Below the pieces are notes generated by a model, which saw nothing but the letters and a program-made list of their open reading frames with translations, did no database searches and was not told where the DNA came from. A DNA stretch of 64,000 nt. Source: JTS-AC122 sp050246015. GTDB lineage: Bacteria; Planctomycetota; Phycisphaerae; Phycisphaerales; UBA1924. Of the stretch, positions 63,449 to 64,000 are shown one piece after another (position 1 is the stretch's first letter; every line of letters begins with the position of its first letter). The DNA lies in the NCBI GenBank assembly GCA_050246015.1, contig JBFWWU010000018.1:1-64000 (forward strand), read 5' to 3'. The position numbers and the translations under genes were made by a program.

Positions 63449-64000
63449 ATGAAGTACGACGCGAACATCCTTGAGGCCGTCGGCCGCACCCCCCTGGTCA
63501 AACTCAACAAGGTCGTCGGTCCCGACGACGCCACCGTGCTCGTCAAGTGCGAGTACATGAACCCCACCGGCTCCATCAAGGACCGCATGGCCGTCTACAT
63601 CCTCGACCAGGCCGAGAAACGCGGCCAGATCAAGCCCGGCGGGACCATCGTCGAGAACACCAGCGGTAACACCGGCCAGGGCGTCGCCATGTGGGCCGCC
63701 GTCAAGGGATACCGCTGTGTCTTCACCATGCCCGACAAGATGAGCATCGAAAAAGTCAACATGCTCAAGGCCTTCGGCGCCGAGGTCGTCATCACCCCCA
63801 CCGATGTCCCGGGAGATTCCCCCCAGCACTACGTCCAGACCGCCAAACGCATCGCACGCGAAACCCCTAACTCCTTCTACGTCAACCAGTACCACAACCA
63901 CGACAACATCACCGCGCACGAACTCTCCACCGGCCCCGAAATCTGGGAACAGACCGCCGGCCAGTTCGACGCCTTTGTCTCCGGCGCCGGCACCGGCGGC
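63449..64000 (+). CDS. Cystathionine beta-synthase/cysteine synthase-like enzyme, cut by window end
   Basis: The first 184 codons of a PLP-dependent beta-replacement enzyme. NPTGSIKDR (about 39-47) contains the PLP lysine, and ENTSGNTGQG (about 69-78) is the phosphate-binding loop. The segment TDVPGDSPQHYVQTAKRI and the NQYHNHDNITAH stretch are closer to cystathionine beta-synthase than to CysK, so a transsulfuration role is favoured. Together with metH this suggests homocysteine-cysteine interconversion. The start has aagga close upstream. A C-terminal CBS domain, if present, lies beyond the window. Confidence 0.8.
   Translation, partial: MKYDANILEAVGRTPLVKLNKVVGPDDATVLVKCEYMNPTGSIKDRMAVYILDQAEKRGQIKPGGTIVENTSGNTGQGVAMWAAVKGYRCVFTMPDKMSIEKVNMLKAFGAEVVITPTDVPGDSPQHYVQTAKRIARETPNSFYVNQYHNHDNITAHELSTGPEIWEQTAGQFDAFVSGAGTGG

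Overview
The window looks like a high-GC, Gram-negative planctomycete of the Phycisphaerae type. The evidence is indirect. Five secreted proteins (plus one decayed remnant) end in paired SQDFFDFL-type calcium-loop repeats closing on Gly-Cys, the 'GC-type dockerin' tail I associate with Phycisphaerales. There is also an LL-diaminopimelate-type aminotransferase, an lpxA gene (outer membrane), a DUF4175-like giant protein beside an alpha/alpha-toroid protein, and an ECF sigma factor next to a WD40 receptor kinase. No rRNA, tRNA, CRISPR array, transposase or phage gene was seen.

Layout. 1-474: 42-bp tandem palindromic repeats, further hairpins and a poly-G tract. 475-3696 (minus): a sugar ABC ATPase interrupted by low-complexity inserts, a short-chain dehydrogenase and a Cys-motif lipoprotein. 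4019-11477 (plus): a coupled block of DUF4175-like protein, toroid protein and a secreted unknown, then a complex-I-NDUFA9-like reductase. 12744-17239 (minus): two neighbouring dockerin-tailed secreted proteins and a twice-frameshifted beta-propeller gene. 17388-22603: PdxH, an omega-amidase-like hydrolase, Maf, a DUF885 peptidase and a GGQ release-factor-like protein. 22642-25789: a DeoR-type regulator divergent from a rhamnulose-1-phosphate aldolase/dehydrogenase, with a readable promoter and operator. 26063-30217: DinB-like protein, DNA polymerase III delta, a putative lipoprotein and an amidohydrolase.

30236-41050: a Cys-repeat dockerin protein; a membrane-anchored GspE-like ATPase with degenerate nucleotide motifs followed by a CvpA-like membrane protein; an RRM protein with a structured leader; then a sigma factor and kinase pair. 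41056-49038: membrane protein, amidohydrolase-like protein, family-39 glycosyltransferase, thioesterase, Gfo/Idh/MocA oxidoreductase, dapL-like aminotransferase, DUF1801 and SIMPL proteins. 49300-54173: metH, a possibly leaderless winged-helix gene and a membrane protein. 54314-59113: a CHRD/IPT dockerin protein, lpxA and another dockerin protein. 59126-64000: aroB, rsfS, an OppF-type ATPase, an FAD-binding protein and the start of a cystathionine-beta-synthase-like gene cut by the window end.

Two things stand out. One is the family of dockerin-tailed secreted proteins, with tail duplication and a decayed copy; both terminal cysteines are conserved. The other is the repeated appearance of short G-rich or palindromic sequences, between genes and also in frame inside otherwise conserved enzymes (ABC ATPase, Gfo/Idh oxidoreductase, glycosyltransferase). 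The GspE-like/CvpA-like pair is the best candidate for an undescribed two-gene system. Functional statements rest on motif recognition by eye, without database searches.
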